64,000 nt of DNA, taken from [Clostridium] aminophilum DSM 10710. Its GTDB lineage: Bacteria; Bacillota; Clostridia; Lachnospirales; Lachnospiraceae. Of the stretch, positions 24,463 through 33,416 are shown piece by piece. The notes below the pieces were generated by a model. It was given only the letters and a program-made list of their open reading frames with translations. It had not been told where the DNA came from and searched no databases. The stretch spans positions 1 to 64,000 of the forward strand of contig NZ_JONJ01000012.1 in the NCBI RefSeq assembly GCF_000711825.1, in the 5' to 3' direction. The translations under genes and the position numbers were made by a program. The stretch's first letter is position 1, and each line of letters starts with the position of its first letter.

Positions 24463-26031
24463 ATGAGTTTTCGGGAAATGTATCGGGTGGTGGAGGACAT
24501 CACCCGGCAGTTTCGGTACTATAAGTCGATTGAGTCGCTGTTCCAGCTGGACCAGTGGACGCAGCTTCCGGAAGAGGGGGCGGAGTACCGTCAGAAGACG
24601 GCGGCATTTGTCGCAGAGAAAAAGGACGGGCTGTTCCGGTCGCCGGAAGCAAAGAAAGCGGCGGAATATTTCCGGGAGGCGGGATTGGATTCTCTGGAAA
24701 ACGATCTTTCCCGGGGCGTGGTCCGGACGTTTCTGTACCGGTACCGCAACGCGGTCGGAAGGCCCGAAGAGAAGGAAAAAGAATACAATCTCTTCAAGGT
24801 TGATCTGATGAAAAAATGGAAGGAAGCGCGGGAGGCAAAAGACTACCGGATCTTTCTTCCGTATCTGGACAGGGCTTTTGTGCTGAAAAAAGAGATTGCT
24901 CTCGGAATCTGTCCGGAGAGACCGGCCTTTGACACGCTGGTGGATCTGACGGACGAAGGGCTTGAGACGGCGGATGTCGACCGGGAATTTGAGGCGCTGA
25001 AAACGGGGATCCGCAAGCTGATGGAACGGATCGAAAAAGTAAACCGAAAAACGGACAGTCATGCAACCGGTGATATAATCGATGGAGTGGGAAAGAATGC
25101 CGGCATCTCTCTGGACGACCGCTTCCGCACGCGGGAAGAGGATCCGGAGAAAATGTCGGAGTTTGCGAGAAGACTGGCCTACGAGAGCGGATACCGGAAG
25201 AGCCGGGGATATTTCAACGACCAGGTGATTCACGGATTCACCTCGTTCATGGGGCCGAGAGACTCCCGGATTTCCACCTACCGGAACGGCAGCATTGACC
25301 TGATCTATACCTGTATGCATGAGGCGGGGCATGCCATGTACGCGACGGGAGGCTCCGGGGAAGTCAATGAAGCCGGAATGTGGGGCGGCATTGAAGGCGG
25401 CTTCCACGAGGCGATGTCCCGGTTCAACGAAAACATGATCGCCCGGAGCCGGGAATACTGGCAGCATTATTATCCGATGCTCGCGGAGACATTTCCGAGG
25501 TACCGGGAGATCCCGGAGGAGGAGTTTTACCGCGGGACGAACCGTGTGGCACCGTCGGTGAAACGGATCTCCGCGGACGAGGTGACCTACAGCCTTCATG
25601 CGATTCTGCGGTATGAGATGGAACGGGACTTTTTTTCCGGAGCGCTGTCTGCGGAGGACATGGCGGAGGCGTGGAATGACCGTTATGAGGCCTATCTCGG
25701 GATACGGCCGAAGGACGACACGGAGGGCATTCTTCAGGATATGCACTGGGCCGGCGATTTCATCGGATATTTCCAGAGCTATGCCCTGGGAAATATCTAC
25801 GACGGGCAGATCCTGGAACAGCTTTTAAAGGAGATTCCGGATATTTACGGAGATATCGCGGAGGGACGTTTTGAACGCCTGAACGGGTGGATGGATCGGC
25901 GGATCCGGCAGTACGGCTGTGTATATACCGGGACGGAGATGATCCGCCGGCTGACCGGACAGGGGCTGGATGCCGGACCGTTTCTGCGGTATCTGAACCG
26001 GAAGTATGAGGAAATTTATTCCCTCTCATAA
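24463..26031 (+). CDS. M32-family (Taq-type) metallocarboxypeptidase
   Basis: The 522-residue cytoplasmic enzyme starts at ATG 24463 behind GAGGAAGGAA. It has the M32 signatures: IHGFTSFMGPRDSRISTYRN, the zinc site HEAGH at 286-290 within CMHEAGHAMYATG, GIEGGFHEAMSRFNENMI with the third ligand, and GDFIGYFQSYALGNIYDGQ near the end. The length is normal. It removes C-terminal residues from peptides. Co-transcription with the AbgT transporter suggests it processes what that transporter brings in. A 500-codon open frame on the opposite strand is a by-product of codon bias. Confidence 0.92.
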   Translation: MSFREMYRVVEDITRQFRYYKSIESLFQLDQWTQLPEEGAEYRQKTAAFVAEKKDGLFRSPEAKKAAEYFREAGLDSLENDLSRGVVRTFLYRYRNAVGRPEEKEKEYNLFKVDLMKKWKEAREAKDYRIFLPYLDRAFVLKKEIALGICPERPAFDTLVDLTDEGLETADVDREFEALKTGIRKLMERIEKVNRKTDSHATGDIIDGVGKNAGISLDDRFRTREEDPEKMSEFARRLAYESGYRKSRGYFNDQVIHGFTSFMGPRDSRISTYRNGSIDLIYTCMHEAGHAMYATGGSGEVNEAGMWGGIEGGFHEAMSRFNENMIARSREYWQHYYPMLAETFPRYREIPEEEFYRGTNRVAPSVKRISADEVTYSLHAILRYEMERDFFSGALSAEDMAEAWNDRYEAYLGIRPKDDTEGILQDMHWAGDFIGYFQSYALGNIYDGQILEQLLKEIPDIYGDIAEGRFERLNGWMDRRIRQYGCVYTGTEMIRRLTGQGLDAGPFLRYLNRKYEEIYSLS

Positions 26032-26129
26032 TGGCCGGCGAATTATGCCAATGACGTCATACGGGAGGCGATTTCCCGTGACGGGCCGGCACCGGCAAAA
26101 GAAAATAAACAAGGATAAGACAAGATGGA

Positions 26130-26157
26130 TATGCCCCGTAGCCCGCTGCGGGGCATT
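26130..26157 (+). other. Hairpin ahead of the tetR gene
   Basis: ATGCCCCG and CGGGGCAT flank a 9-base loop (TAGCCCGCTG). It could attenuate read-through from the carboxypeptidase gene or hide the tetR start. A 10-bp palindrome ATGACGTCAT lies at 26050. Confidence 0.4.
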
Positions 26158-26180
26158 GGAATGGATGGGGGAAACGAGTT

Positions 26181-26795
26181 GTGAGAACCAAGGATGAGAA
26201 GAATGAGCAGCGGCAGCGCCAGATGATTCTGGAGGCGGCCTGGAAGCTTTTTCGGGAGAAGGGATACGAAAATGTGACCATGCAGGACATTCTGGAGGAA
26301 GCCGAATGCAGCAAGGGCCGGTTCTATTATTATTTTCACGCCAAGGCGGAACTTCTCGACCGGCTGTATGAGCTGTTTGACCAGAAATATGAGGAGATCT
26401 TCCGGGCGCTTTCTCCGGGGATGAGCGCGGTGGAAAAGGTTCTGCGGGTTCATCACTCCATGTTGAACTACATGGAAAAAAGCATCGGTCCGGATCTTTT
26501 GACGAATCTTTATATCTCACAGTTCCAGCATACGACTAATATTGATTTCTGGTCAGATTCCAGAGCATATTCCGGCATTCTGAAAGAGATCTTTGAGGAG
26601 GGGAAGCGGAACGGTGAGATCCGGACAGACCTGTCTACGGACGAAATGGTGGATTTTGTTCTGGAACTGGAGCGGAGCGAACTCATCGACTGGTGTCTGA
26701 AGAAAGGTGAGAATAAGCTTTCGGAACAAGCGGTCCGCCATATGAGAGTGCATCTGGCGGTGTTTCTGGCAAAGCATCAGGGGGAGATGCTGTAG
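26181..26795 (+). CDS. TetR-family transcriptional regulator
   Basis: The 204-residue protein begins at GTG 26181, eight bases after GGGGGA. The N-terminal DNA-binding domain is textbook: QMILEAAWKLFREKGYENVT, MQDILEEAECSKGRFYYYFHAK. The ligand domain (residues 60-204) is not assignable. It follows the abgT and M32 genes on the same strand and probably represses them through the palindromes at 22693-22743, an inference from position. A stem ending transcription lies at 26825-26860. Confidence 0.88.
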   Translation: MRTKDEKNEQRQRQMILEAAWKLFREKGYENVTMQDILEEAECSKGRFYYYFHAKAELLDRLYELFDQKYEEIFRALSPGMSAVEKVLRVHHSMLNYMEKSIGPDLLTNLYISQFQHTTNIDFWSDSRAYSGILKEIFEEGKRNGEIRTDLSTDEMVDFVLELERSELIDWCLKKGENKLSEQAVRHMRVHLAVFLAKHQGEML

Positions 26796-26824
26796 TTCTA
26801 TCAGAGAATAAGAAAGATCGCAGG

Positions 26825-26860
26825 GGGACAGCTGCTCTTGAATTCAAGGGCAGCTGTCCG
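26825..26860 (+). terminator. Hairpin after tetR
   Basis: GGACAGCTGCTCTTGAA and TTCAAGGGCAGCTGTCC form a long stem with nearly no loop. The following GCTGTTATAAAT is only weakly T-rich. Confidence 0.55.
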
Positions 26861-27028
26861 CTGTTATAAATCAGCCATATTCCAGGATTCCCGGAATGGT
26901 ATCGGATATTTCCATAATACCGGCAGACGGGAGTTGGTCTACTCTGCTGCGGAAGGAGTCTGCGCCGGACGACAGAGTCAATGTAACCGAAAGCAAAAAA
27001 ACGGTCCTCAATACGTTCGCTGCAGTCA

Positions 27029-27057
27029 TTGAAAAGAAAAAATGGTTAAATTATAAT
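27029..27057 (+). promoter_or_regulatory. Promoter of the secreted repeat protein
   Basis: TTGAAA 27029-27034, a 17-bp A-rich spacer and TATAAT 27052-27057. The 26861-27028 stretch before it shows no gene. Confidence 0.7.
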
Positions 27058-27114
27058 GATAAATAACATTTTGGAATGTCATATCCGGAAAAGATCAAGG
27101 ACGGGGAGGAACCA

Positions 27115-29310
27115 ATGAGAAAACGTTTTTTGAAACAGGGGGTGAGCATCGCGGCGGCGGTATGTCTGGCGATGTCATCCCCTATCGGTGCGATGGCCGA
27201 TATGGCGCATGAGTATGCGGTCTCGAAGACGGACGGCAAAGAGGAGAAGCATGAGGGTAAGATCGACGCGGAGGACTGTGGTATTCTTGCGGACAACGGG
27301 TCGGCCGTAGAGCAGAAGGGCGATGTCAAGTCCAAAAATGAGGCGGTGAACGCTTCCTCTAAGTCGACGGTCGATATTGACGGAAATGTTGAGATGACAG
27401 ACGGGGGGGATAGGGTCCCGGCTGTATCAGCATTTGATGGTTCTAACGTCAGGATCGAAGGGAATGTTAAATCCAACGGAATCGGTGTGCAGGCAAAGAA
27501 GGAGGCACATGTCGACGTAGAAGGAGCGGTTGAGGCAAAATCAACCGGAGTCAGCTCGGCAAACAGTGACGTTACGGTGAAGCATGGCGTTAAGGTCAGC
27601 GGAACGGATGAACAAGAGTCTGTGTACGGTGTTGTCGCATACGACAGCGATGTATCGGTTGCGGGCGGTATCGAAGTGGCCATCAGCGGGCAGAAAGGAC
27701 GAGCGGAAGGAAAAAGTGGCGAAGCGTCTGAATTTTCCGCAACAGGAGTAAATATCTATCAAAAGGATGGAGAGAATACATCGGTCCATGTAACGGGGAA
27801 TGTCACGGCGTTCGCAAAGGGCAGCGAAGCATCCGGTGCAAGAGCAGATGGGCTTCAAATAACGGATGGGACGAAGCTTACGGTGGATGGCAATGTGACG
27901 GCTACAGCCGAGAGCAGTAATGCCAAAGCACAGGCGTGCGGTGTTGCTGTGGGCAGCGGAACCGTTATTGTGAAAGGAGATGTATCCGCTGCGGCGAAGA
28001 GTACGGCCCCGGAGGCTGCGAGGGCCGATGGAATTGTTACAAATCTCGAACTGGCGGGAAAAGATGTAAGCAAAGCAAAGGACGCAAACACTGTTATTAT
28101 TGTAAACGGAAGCGTTACCTCTACAGGAGCGGGAGCTTCCCTGGAGGGGAATCTCGGGAAGATTGATGTCTTTGTCGGAAAGGATATGAGCGGAGAAGAA
28201 GGTCTTCGCGTTGGCGCTAATTTTGGTACCGCGAATTGTGTGGTGGATGGAACGCTGAGCGGTGAAAGCGCGGCGATTCACACCCAGGATTTCGGGGCGC
28301 AACCGGGAATGGAAGAAGGAGAACTGAATGTCACGGTATGGGAACTGAAGAGCGGCGGAGATCTCGTGAAAGCAGAAGAAGTATCCGGGTATGATCCGGA
28401 AACCGATGCGTTTTCTTGGTCTGAAAAGAGGGAAAAAGCCGAAGAGATTCTGAAGAATGTCAATTACATCATTCGCACCGATGAGGTGGAGAACGGTGTG
28501 ATCAGCCTTTCCGGAACGACCCGGGTTGTCGGAGCAAACGGAACGACATACGATACGGCGAAGGAAGCACAGGAGGTCATCATCCGTGTGAAGACCGCCG
28601 ATGGATATCAGCTCGACGCGGTGAAGAACGGCGATGCGCTTCTGACAAAGAACGCGGACGGAAGTTATACACTGGTTGTTCCGCGGGGCGGCGGCGTCGA
28701 GCTGAGCGCCGTGCTGTCCGCAATCAAGAAGAACGAGAACGAAATGAACGGTGGTTCCGATGATTCGGATGATTCCGGCAATCCGCCGGCCGGTTACGGG
28801 GAGGAAAAAGGAAACGCTGTGACATCCGCAAGCGGTGCGTCCGTGACCAGAACCGTTACGGAAGATGGCGGTATCAAAACTTCTCTTTCGAAGGTTGAGA
28901 TCGGCGGAAAGACCGCAGAGGTGGCAACCAGAGTGACGGTAGAGAACGGACAGAGCAGAACGCTCCGCACCGTGAGCGGCGATATCGCCGGGGTATCCTT
29001 CCGGGGGGTCGGTACGGTATCGGCGGACGGATCCTCCGTGACACTGGAGGACGGACGTACCTTCTCTGTCATCAGCGCGCCGAGTCTTATGATCACCGAA
29101 AACGGCGTGACCAGAGGGTATTTCCTGAACGCAGACGGAACGGGACCGATCGCCACCGGAAAGACGGAGGTTTACTACTGCCTCGGTGAGGACGGTCAGC
29201 TCCATGCGCACTGGGTAGATCCGAACGGTTTCTTCTACACCGGAACAGTTGTGATTGACGGAAAGACCTATACCTTCAATGAAGAGGGCGAGGTTTCGAA
29301 TATCGCATAA
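27115..29310 (+). CDS. Secreted repeat-rich (beta-helix-like) surface protein
   Basis: The 731-residue protein starts at ATG 27115 behind GGGGAGG. Residues 1-29 are a signal peptide (MRKRFLKQGVSIAAAVCLAM, then GAMADM). Residues 60-400 consist of irregular short strands of the kind GNVxxxxxGVxA..VxVxGxV, as in autotransporter-like and adhesin beta-helices built of repeated DG/GN turns. Residues 400-540 may form an Ig-like or Flg-new-like domain and residues 560-690 another beta-rich block. The C-terminus (YFLNADGTGPIATGKTEVYY, then GKTYTFNEEGEV) resembles choline-binding-type cell-wall repeats. There is no LPXTG. A surface or matrix role is likely; the partner is unknown. Confidence 0.7.
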   Translation: MRKRFLKQGVSIAAAVCLAMSSPIGAMADMAHEYAVSKTDGKEEKHEGKIDAEDCGILADNGSAVEQKGDVKSKNEAVNASSKSTVDIDGNVEMTDGGDRVPAVSAFDGSNVRIEGNVKSNGIGVQAKKEAHVDVEGAVEAKSTGVSSANSDVTVKHGVKVSGTDEQESVYGVVAYDSDVSVAGGIEVAISGQKGRAEGKSGEASEFSATGVNIYQKDGENTSVHVTGNVTAFAKGSEASGARADGLQITDGTKLTVDGNVTATAESSNAKAQACGVAVGSGTVIVKGDVSAAAKSTAPEAARADGIVTNLELAGKDVSKAKDANTVIIVNGSVTSTGAGASLEGNLGKIDVFVGKDMSGEEGLRVGANFGTANCVVDGTLSGESAAIHTQDFGAQPGMEEGELNVTVWELKSGGDLVKAEEVSGYDPETDAFSWSEKREKAEEILKNVNYIIRTDEVENGVISLSGTTRVVGANGTTYDTAKEAQEVIIRVKTADGYQLDAVKNGDALLTKNADGSYTLVVPRGGGVELSAVLSAIKKNENEMNGGSDDSDDSGNPPAGYGEEKGNAVTSASGASVTRTVTEDGGIKTSLSKVEIGGKTAEVATRVTVENGQSRTLRTVSGDIAGVSFRGVGTVSADGSSVTLEDGRTFSVISAPSLMITENGVTRGYFLNADGTGPIATGKTEVYYCLGEDGQLHAHWVDPNGFFYTGTVVIDGKTYTFNEEGEVSNIA

Positions 29311-29355
29311 GACCGAAAATTTTATGTGCTTTGCGAGAAGCAAAAAGAGATAGGC

Positions 29356-29398
29356 AAGGGGCTGGCGCACTAACTCATGTTAGTGCGTCGGCCCTTTT
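29356..29398. terminator. Palindromic terminator of the CACTAACT family, copy 2
   Basis: AAGGGGCTGGCGCACTAACT pairs with AGTTAGTGCGTCGGCCCTTTT with two mismatches, followed by a T-run. It lies 46 bases after the surface-protein stop codon. Confidence 0.8.
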
Positions 29399-29680
29399 CC
29401 TGCTTCATAGGAAATTTCTCCGAAAATCCCTGCTGCATAAACCTGCCGGCAAAATGCTCCGCATGGATGCACACGCTGATATAGGGAAGACGGTTTAATC
29501 ATTCTTGCGAAAAGAGGGATTTCTGATAGAATGGTTAGAGTCCGCAGAATAACGAAGCGACAGCCCGGAATAGACGGCGGAAGAAGCGCCAAAGGGATGC
29601 TGAAAATGGATCCGCCGGTGTCTCTCACATGCCGGAAAGCATCCTGTGAATGGGTTGTTTGGAATACCGGATGAGAAGAC
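29399..29680. other. Gene-free region upstream of rumA
   Basis: No frame here has a credible start and binding site on either strand, and no strong promoter is visible. Long minus-strand frames run through but have the character of antisense shadows. It probably contains the rumA leader promoter. Confidence 0.5.
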
Positions 29681-29797
29681 TGTGAAAAAAGACAGTGAAA
29701 AAGACAGTGAATAAAACAGCGAAAAGAGACAGTAAAGAAAGACAGTGAAGAAAGACAGCAAAAATAGACTGTGAAAGAAGACTGTAAAAGAAGACAG
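29681..29797 (+). repeat. Purine-rich degenerate tandem repeat in the rumA leader
   Basis: About nine imperfect copies of a 12-15 base unit close to GAAAAAGACAGT follow each other up to the ribosome binding site. The top strand is almost free of pyrimidines except in the ACAGT/ACTGT part. Similar leaders with different units occur at 47570, 49385 and 52320. Confidence 0.7.
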
Positions 29798-29811
29798 GAA
29801 GGATGATACCG

Positions 29812-31509
29812 ATGAAAAAAGGCAATATCTATGACGGATATGTTGAGAAAGTGGAGTTCCCGAACCGCGGATATGTCCGCGTGACCATTCCGGAGGAGGA
29901 GCGGACACCGGAAAGCGGTGATACCGCATATGTATGGGTGAAAAATGTGATCCCGGGGCAGACCGTTCGTTTCCGCTTTACAAAACGCCGCACCGGCGGA
30001 AAGATGGAAGGGCTTCTCCATGAAGTTCTGAAGCCGTCCGACCTGGAGACCTCGGATGTTCGATGTCCGCATTTTGGAATCTGCGGCGGCTGCGTCTACC
30101 AGACCGTTCCGGAAGAAAAGCAGCTTGAGATCAAGAAGGAGCAGGTTCTGCATCTGCTGGAACCGGTATGTCCGGACCTTCATTTTGAGGGCATCTATGC
30201 CAGCCCGGATGAACATGAATACCGCAATAAGATGGAATACACCTTCGGCGATGAGTGCAAGGACGGACCGTTCGCCCTCGGCCATCACAGAAGAGGCGGA
30301 TTTTATGACATTATCACCACAGACCAGTGCTGTATCGTCAACGGAGATTTCCGGAAAGTTCTTCGCGCAACCAAAGAATTCTTTGAAAAAAAGGAAATCC
30401 CATTCTATCAGAAAGTACAGCATACCGGTTATCTTCGCCATCTTCTGGTGAGAAGAACCGCGAATACTTCTCAGCTTCTGGTAGATCTTGTGACATCGAC
30501 CAATATGGCCAAAGAGGAGGAAAACGCCCTGCTGGACGAGTATGTGAACGTACTCCGGGGACTCGATCTTTCCGCAGATCTTCGCGGAATTCTGCATACG
30601 TATAATGATTCGGCGGCAGATGTCGTGAAAGATGAAGGGACGGCGGTTCTGTTCGGCGAGGACTTTATCACGGAAGAACTGCTTGGACTCCATTTTAAGA
30701 TCTCCCCGTTCTCTTTCTTCCAGACCAATTCCCGGGGGGCGGAGGTTCTCTACGGCAAGGTCCGGGAGTATGCGCTGGACGGAGGGGACCAGGCCCCGAA
30801 GACCATTTTCGATCTTTACAGCGGAACCGGCACCATTGCCCAGATTCTTGCACCGGTGGCAGAGCATGTGACCGGCGTGGAGATCGTGGAAGAAGCCGTG
30901 GAGGCAGCGAAGGTCAATGCCGGATTAAACGGACTGACCAACTGTGATTTTATCGCCGGAGACGTGCTGAAGGTGGTGGATGAGCTCACGGAGAAGCCGG
31001 ATTTGATCATTCTCGATCCGCCGAGAGAAGGCATCCATCCGAAGGCGATCCATAAGATCATCGGTTTCGGCGTAAAACGTATGGTTTATGTATCCTGTAA
31101 ACCGACCAGTCTTGCACGGGATCTCGAGATTCTTCAGAATGCGGGCTACCGCGTGAAGAAGACCTGTTGCGTGGACATGTTCCCATCGACCGCGAATATC
31201 GAGACGGTTGTCTTGCTTTCCAAGGGCGAGGTCGACTCGAAAAAGATTCGGGTTGAGTTCTCTTTGGAAGATATGGATATGTCCGAATTTCAGGATGGGG
31301 CAACCTACACGCAGATCAAGGACTATGTACTGGAACATAGCGGATTAAAGGTGTCTAACCTGTATATCTCACAGATTAAGCGGAAATGTGGGATTGAGGT
31401 TGGCAAGAACTACAATCTGCCAAAATCCGAAGATTCCAGACAGCCCCTGTGTCCGCCAGAAAAAGAGAAAGCAATCCGAGAAGCATTCAAATATTTTGGG
31501 ATAATCTAA
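29812..31509 (+). CDS. rumA: 23S rRNA (uracil-5-)-methyltransferase, hybrid C-terminus at element junction
   Basis: RumA/RlmD-type enzymes methylate a uracil of 23S rRNA using S-adenosylmethionine. ATG 29812 lies nine bases after AGGAAGG. A TRAM domain (residues 1-60) precedes the iron-sulfur cluster cysteines in CPHFGICGGCVYQ, then the SAM motif DLYSGTGTIAQIL, DPPREG and the catalytic cysteine in VSCKP. The normal family end would be near IETVVLLSK, about residue 470. Here another 100 residues follow (to YNLPKSEDSRQP and CPPEKEKAI). This tail is related to the last 100 residues of the recombinase at the other end of the element, so it was supplied by the integrating element. The catalytic domain is intact. 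Confidence 0.93.
   Translation: MKKGNIYDGYVEKVEFPNRGYVRVTIPEEERTPESGDTAYVWVKNVIPGQTVRFRFTKRRTGGKMEGLLHEVLKPSDLETSDVRCPHFGICGGCVYQTVPEEKQLEIKKEQVLHLLEPVCPDLHFEGIYASPDEHEYRNKMEYTFGDECKDGPFALGHHRRGGFYDIITTDQCCIVNGDFRKVLRATKEFFEKKEIPFYQKVQHTGYLRHLLVRRTANTSQLLVDLVTSTNMAKEEENALLDEYVNVLRGLDLSADLRGILHTYNDSAADVVKDEGTAVLFGEDFITEELLGLHFKISPFSFFQTNSRGAEVLYGKVREYALDGGDQAPKTIFDLYSGTGTIAQILAPVAEHVTGVEIVEEAVEAAKVNAGLNGLTNCDFIAGDVLKVVDELTEKPDLIILDPPREGIHPKAIHKIIGFGVKRMVYVSCKPTSLARDLEILQNAGYRVKKTCCVDMFPSTANIETVVLLSKGEVDSKKIRVEFSLEDMDMSEFQDGATYTQIKDYVLEHSGLKVSNLYISQIKRKCGIEVGKNYNLPKSEDSRQPLCPPEKEKAIREAFKYFGII
31196..31222 (+). other. attL: left junction of the integrated element in rumA
   Basis: The codons for IETVVLLSK at 31198-31224 correspond to VETVCLLSK at 45582-45608. 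The only shared central dinucleotide in frame is GT at 31207-31208 and 45591-45592, a candidate serine-recombinase crossover core. Host sequence is to the left and element sequence to the right. Confidence 0.55.
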
Positions 31510-31533
31510 CATCCCGTAAAATGGAGGTTTCTT

Positions 31534-31782
31534 ATGGATAGATTGATTTCTTGTGAGTTTAACATGGATACCGCTTGTGTGGAGCTGAAATTCTTTGATG
31601 GCAGCATGATTGCCATTGATACCATCGCCGTGGAGAATGAAGTTGCTGACAATATGTATCAGCGGTCAGAGCTTGACTATCTGATTTACACTGACCCGAT
31701 TGGATATGCAGACTTGATTTTGAACGGCAATCCTGAAACCTATTTGAAAACTGTAACTGAATATAAGCCTTTAGAAAGCTGA
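31534..31782 (+). CDS. Small conserved element protein (DUF6061-like)
   Basis: The 82-residue protein starts at ATG 31534 behind GGAGG. The sequence CEFNMDTACVELKFFDGSMIAIDTIAVENEV, with YLIYTDPIGYADLIL later, is typical of a short family found at the ends of integrative elements in Firmicutes; I place it with DUF6061 from memory. Function unknown. A terminator follows. Confidence 0.6.
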   Translation: MDRLISCEFNMDTACVELKFFDGSMIAIDTIAVENEVADNMYQRSELDYLIYTDPIGYADLILNGNPETYLKTVTEYKPLES

Positions 31783-31791
31783 TTATTTTGC

Positions 31792-31826
31792 CGCCCGTGG
31801 GAGATATCTCACGGGCGATTTTTATG
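31792..31826 (+). terminator. Rho-independent terminator
   Basis: GCCCGTGGGAGA and TCTCACGGGC pair closely and run into GATTTTTATG. Confidence 0.75.
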
Positions 31827-31846
31827 AACAAAAACGCACATTTGTA

Positions 31847-31900
31847 TTGACCGAATCGGTTATTCGTGATATAGTATAGCAAAATAACCGAATCGGTTAT
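31847..31900 (+). promoter_or_regulatory. tetR-exporter promoter with two CCGAATCGG operators
   Basis: TTGACC 31847-31852, 17 bp and TATAGT 31870-31875 form the promoter. ACCGAATCGGTTAT overlaps the -35 and spacer at 31850, and ATAACCGAATCGGTTAT at 31884-31900 lies just downstream of the start. The latter is palindromic around one base and is a probable TetR operator for autoregulation. Confidence 0.7.
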
Positions 31901-31915
31901 TTGTTGGAGGTTATT

Positions 31916-32527
31916 ATGGAAAAATTTTTAGCACTTTCTGACGAAAAGCAAACCTTAATTAGAAATGCAGCACTATCTTGCTTCTCTCAGCATGGATACG
32001 AAAAAGCATCGATTAACGACATTGCAAAAATGGCGGGCATCTCTAAGGCATCCCTTTTTCAATATTTTGGTACAAAGCAAAACCTCTATGAATATCTGGT
32101 TGAACACAGCAGCACACAAATGAAAGCAGCTTATCAGGAACAGGCGTTATATGCAAACGCAGATTTCTTTGATCGTGTACAGCAAGCCATAATCATGAAG
32201 ATAGATAATTTGAAAAAGAATCCCTATATCGCCGCTTTTATTATAAGTGTTGCAAAAGAGCCATCCATTGAAATTTCGGAGCACATTAAGGACTTAATGC
32301 AAGAAGGTGAAAAACACTTGCATGATCTGATGCTCCGTGATGCCGATCTGGTCAAATTCAAGCATCCCGAAGATGCGCCACTACTGTTCCGCACATTGAT
32401 GCATATTGGATACGGTATTGAAGACGAGATTGAAGGTGTGTCAGATTTTGATAGAATCGTGTGCGAAATGGAGAATATTCTGAAAATGTTAAAATATCAT
32501 TTCTACAAGGAGGAATATTTATTATGA
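31916..32527 (+). CDS. TetR-family regulator of the element's ABC exporter
   Basis: The 203-residue protein starts at ATG 31916 behind GGAGG. Its DNA-binding domain is clear: IRNAALSCFSQHGYEKASI, NDIAKMAGISKASLFQYFGTK. The C-terminal ligand domain is unassigned. It overlaps the ABC ATPase gene by four bases (ATGA) and is preceded by two palindromic operators, so it probably represses the exporter until an inducing compound binds. Confidence 0.9.
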   Translation: MEKFLALSDEKQTLIRNAALSCFSQHGYEKASINDIAKMAGISKASLFQYFGTKQNLYEYLVEHSSTQMKAAYQEQALYANADFFDRVQQAIIMKIDNLKKNPYIAAFIISVAKEPSIEISEHIKDLMQEGEKHLHDLMLRDADLVKFKHPEDAPLLFRTLMHIGYGIEDEIEGVSDFDRIVCEMENILKMLKYHFYKEEYLL

Positions 32528-33405
32528 AACAAGCGGTGATAATGTTAGATGGACTGACAAAAAGTTATGGAAAGCACAGAGGTATTGAAAATCTCACATA
32601 TTCCGTTCTGCCGGGCGAAATCTTTGGTTTTATCGGTCCTAATGGTGCTGGTAAAACAACAACAATTCGCACTTTGATGGGCTTGCTCAAACCCACAAGC
32701 GGCAATGCTACGATTTTCGGCCTTGATTGTACGCAGCATGCTGCAGAAATCGCAAAGAACGTGGGATATCTTCCCAGCGAGAATTGCTATTATAATAATT
32801 TGAAAGTGAAAGAGCAGTTACAATATACTGCAGATCTGTATGGTGTTAACTGCCATGACAGAATAGAAGAACTGGCTGAGAGACTGAATCTGGATTTGTC
32901 CAGAAAAATCGGAGATTTGTCTTTAGGCAACAAAAAGAAAGTTGGCATCGTGTCCGCTTTACTACCTTCTCCAAAACTTCTGATTCTGGATGAGCCTACC
33001 AGCGGCCTTGATCCACTCGTCCAACAGACATTCTATGAAATTCTTCGAGAAGAAAACAGCCGTGGAACAACCATTCTGTTTTCCTCTCATGTGTTGAGCG
33101 AAGTGCAGAAGCTATGTGATCGTGTATGTATTCTGAGAGAAGGTCGTCTCATTGCTATACAGTCCATGAAGGAATTGCGTGAAAACGGGTATAAAAAGAT
33201 TTCGCTTTCCACCGAGGAGCCTGTCCCTGCGCAGTTCTTCGACATCCCAGGAATTGCCAACCTGGAACAGAATCAAAATTCCATTTCTTTTATGTTTAAT
33301 GGCAATGTTATGACCATCATGGAAAAACTACATAAACTACCTTTGGTTGATATTCTGATTGAAGAACCGTCTTTAGAAGAGATCTTTCTTCATTATTACG
33401 AATGA
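32524..33405 (+). CDS. ABC transporter ATP-binding protein (BcrA/CcmA-type)
   Basis: The 293-residue ATPase starts at ATG 32524, overlapping the tetR stop. Walker A GPNGAGKTT is at 38-46, the signature is LSLGNKKKVGI, Walker B is LLILDEPTSGLDP and the switch histidine is in SSHVL. The C-terminal 80 residues match the extension of drug- and bacteriocin-exporter ATPases. Two six-helix permease genes follow, so the complex is probably a heteromeric exporter of an antimicrobial or toxic compound. Confidence 0.93.
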   Translation: MKQAVIMLDGLTKSYGKHRGIENLTYSVLPGEIFGFIGPNGAGKTTTIRTLMGLLKPTSGNATIFGLDCTQHAAEIAKNVGYLPSENCYYNNLKVKEQLQYTADLYGVNCHDRIEELAERLNLDLSRKIGDLSLGNKKKVGIVSALLPSPKLLILDEPTSGLDPLVQQTFYEILREENSRGTTILFSSHVLSEVQKLCDRVCILREGRLIAIQSMKELRENGYKKISLSTEEPVPAQFFDIPGIANLEQNQNSISFMFNGNVMTIMEKLHKLPLVDILIEEPSLEEIFLHYYE

Positions 33406-33416
33406 GAGGTGACACT

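Noticed and set aside
24241-25746. 501-codon minus-strand frame opposite the M32 peptidase
   Set aside because: Arg/Pro/His-rich antisense product of a G+C-rich gene, no binding site, and the plus strand encodes an intact known enzyme.
27541-29370. 609-codon minus-strand frame opposite the surface protein
   Set aside because: Same antisense effect; the plus strand has a signal peptide, promoter and binding site.
29380-30867. 495-codon minus-strand frame across the rumA start
   Set aside because: Covers the catalytic part of an intact rumA and a low-complexity leader; no start signal.
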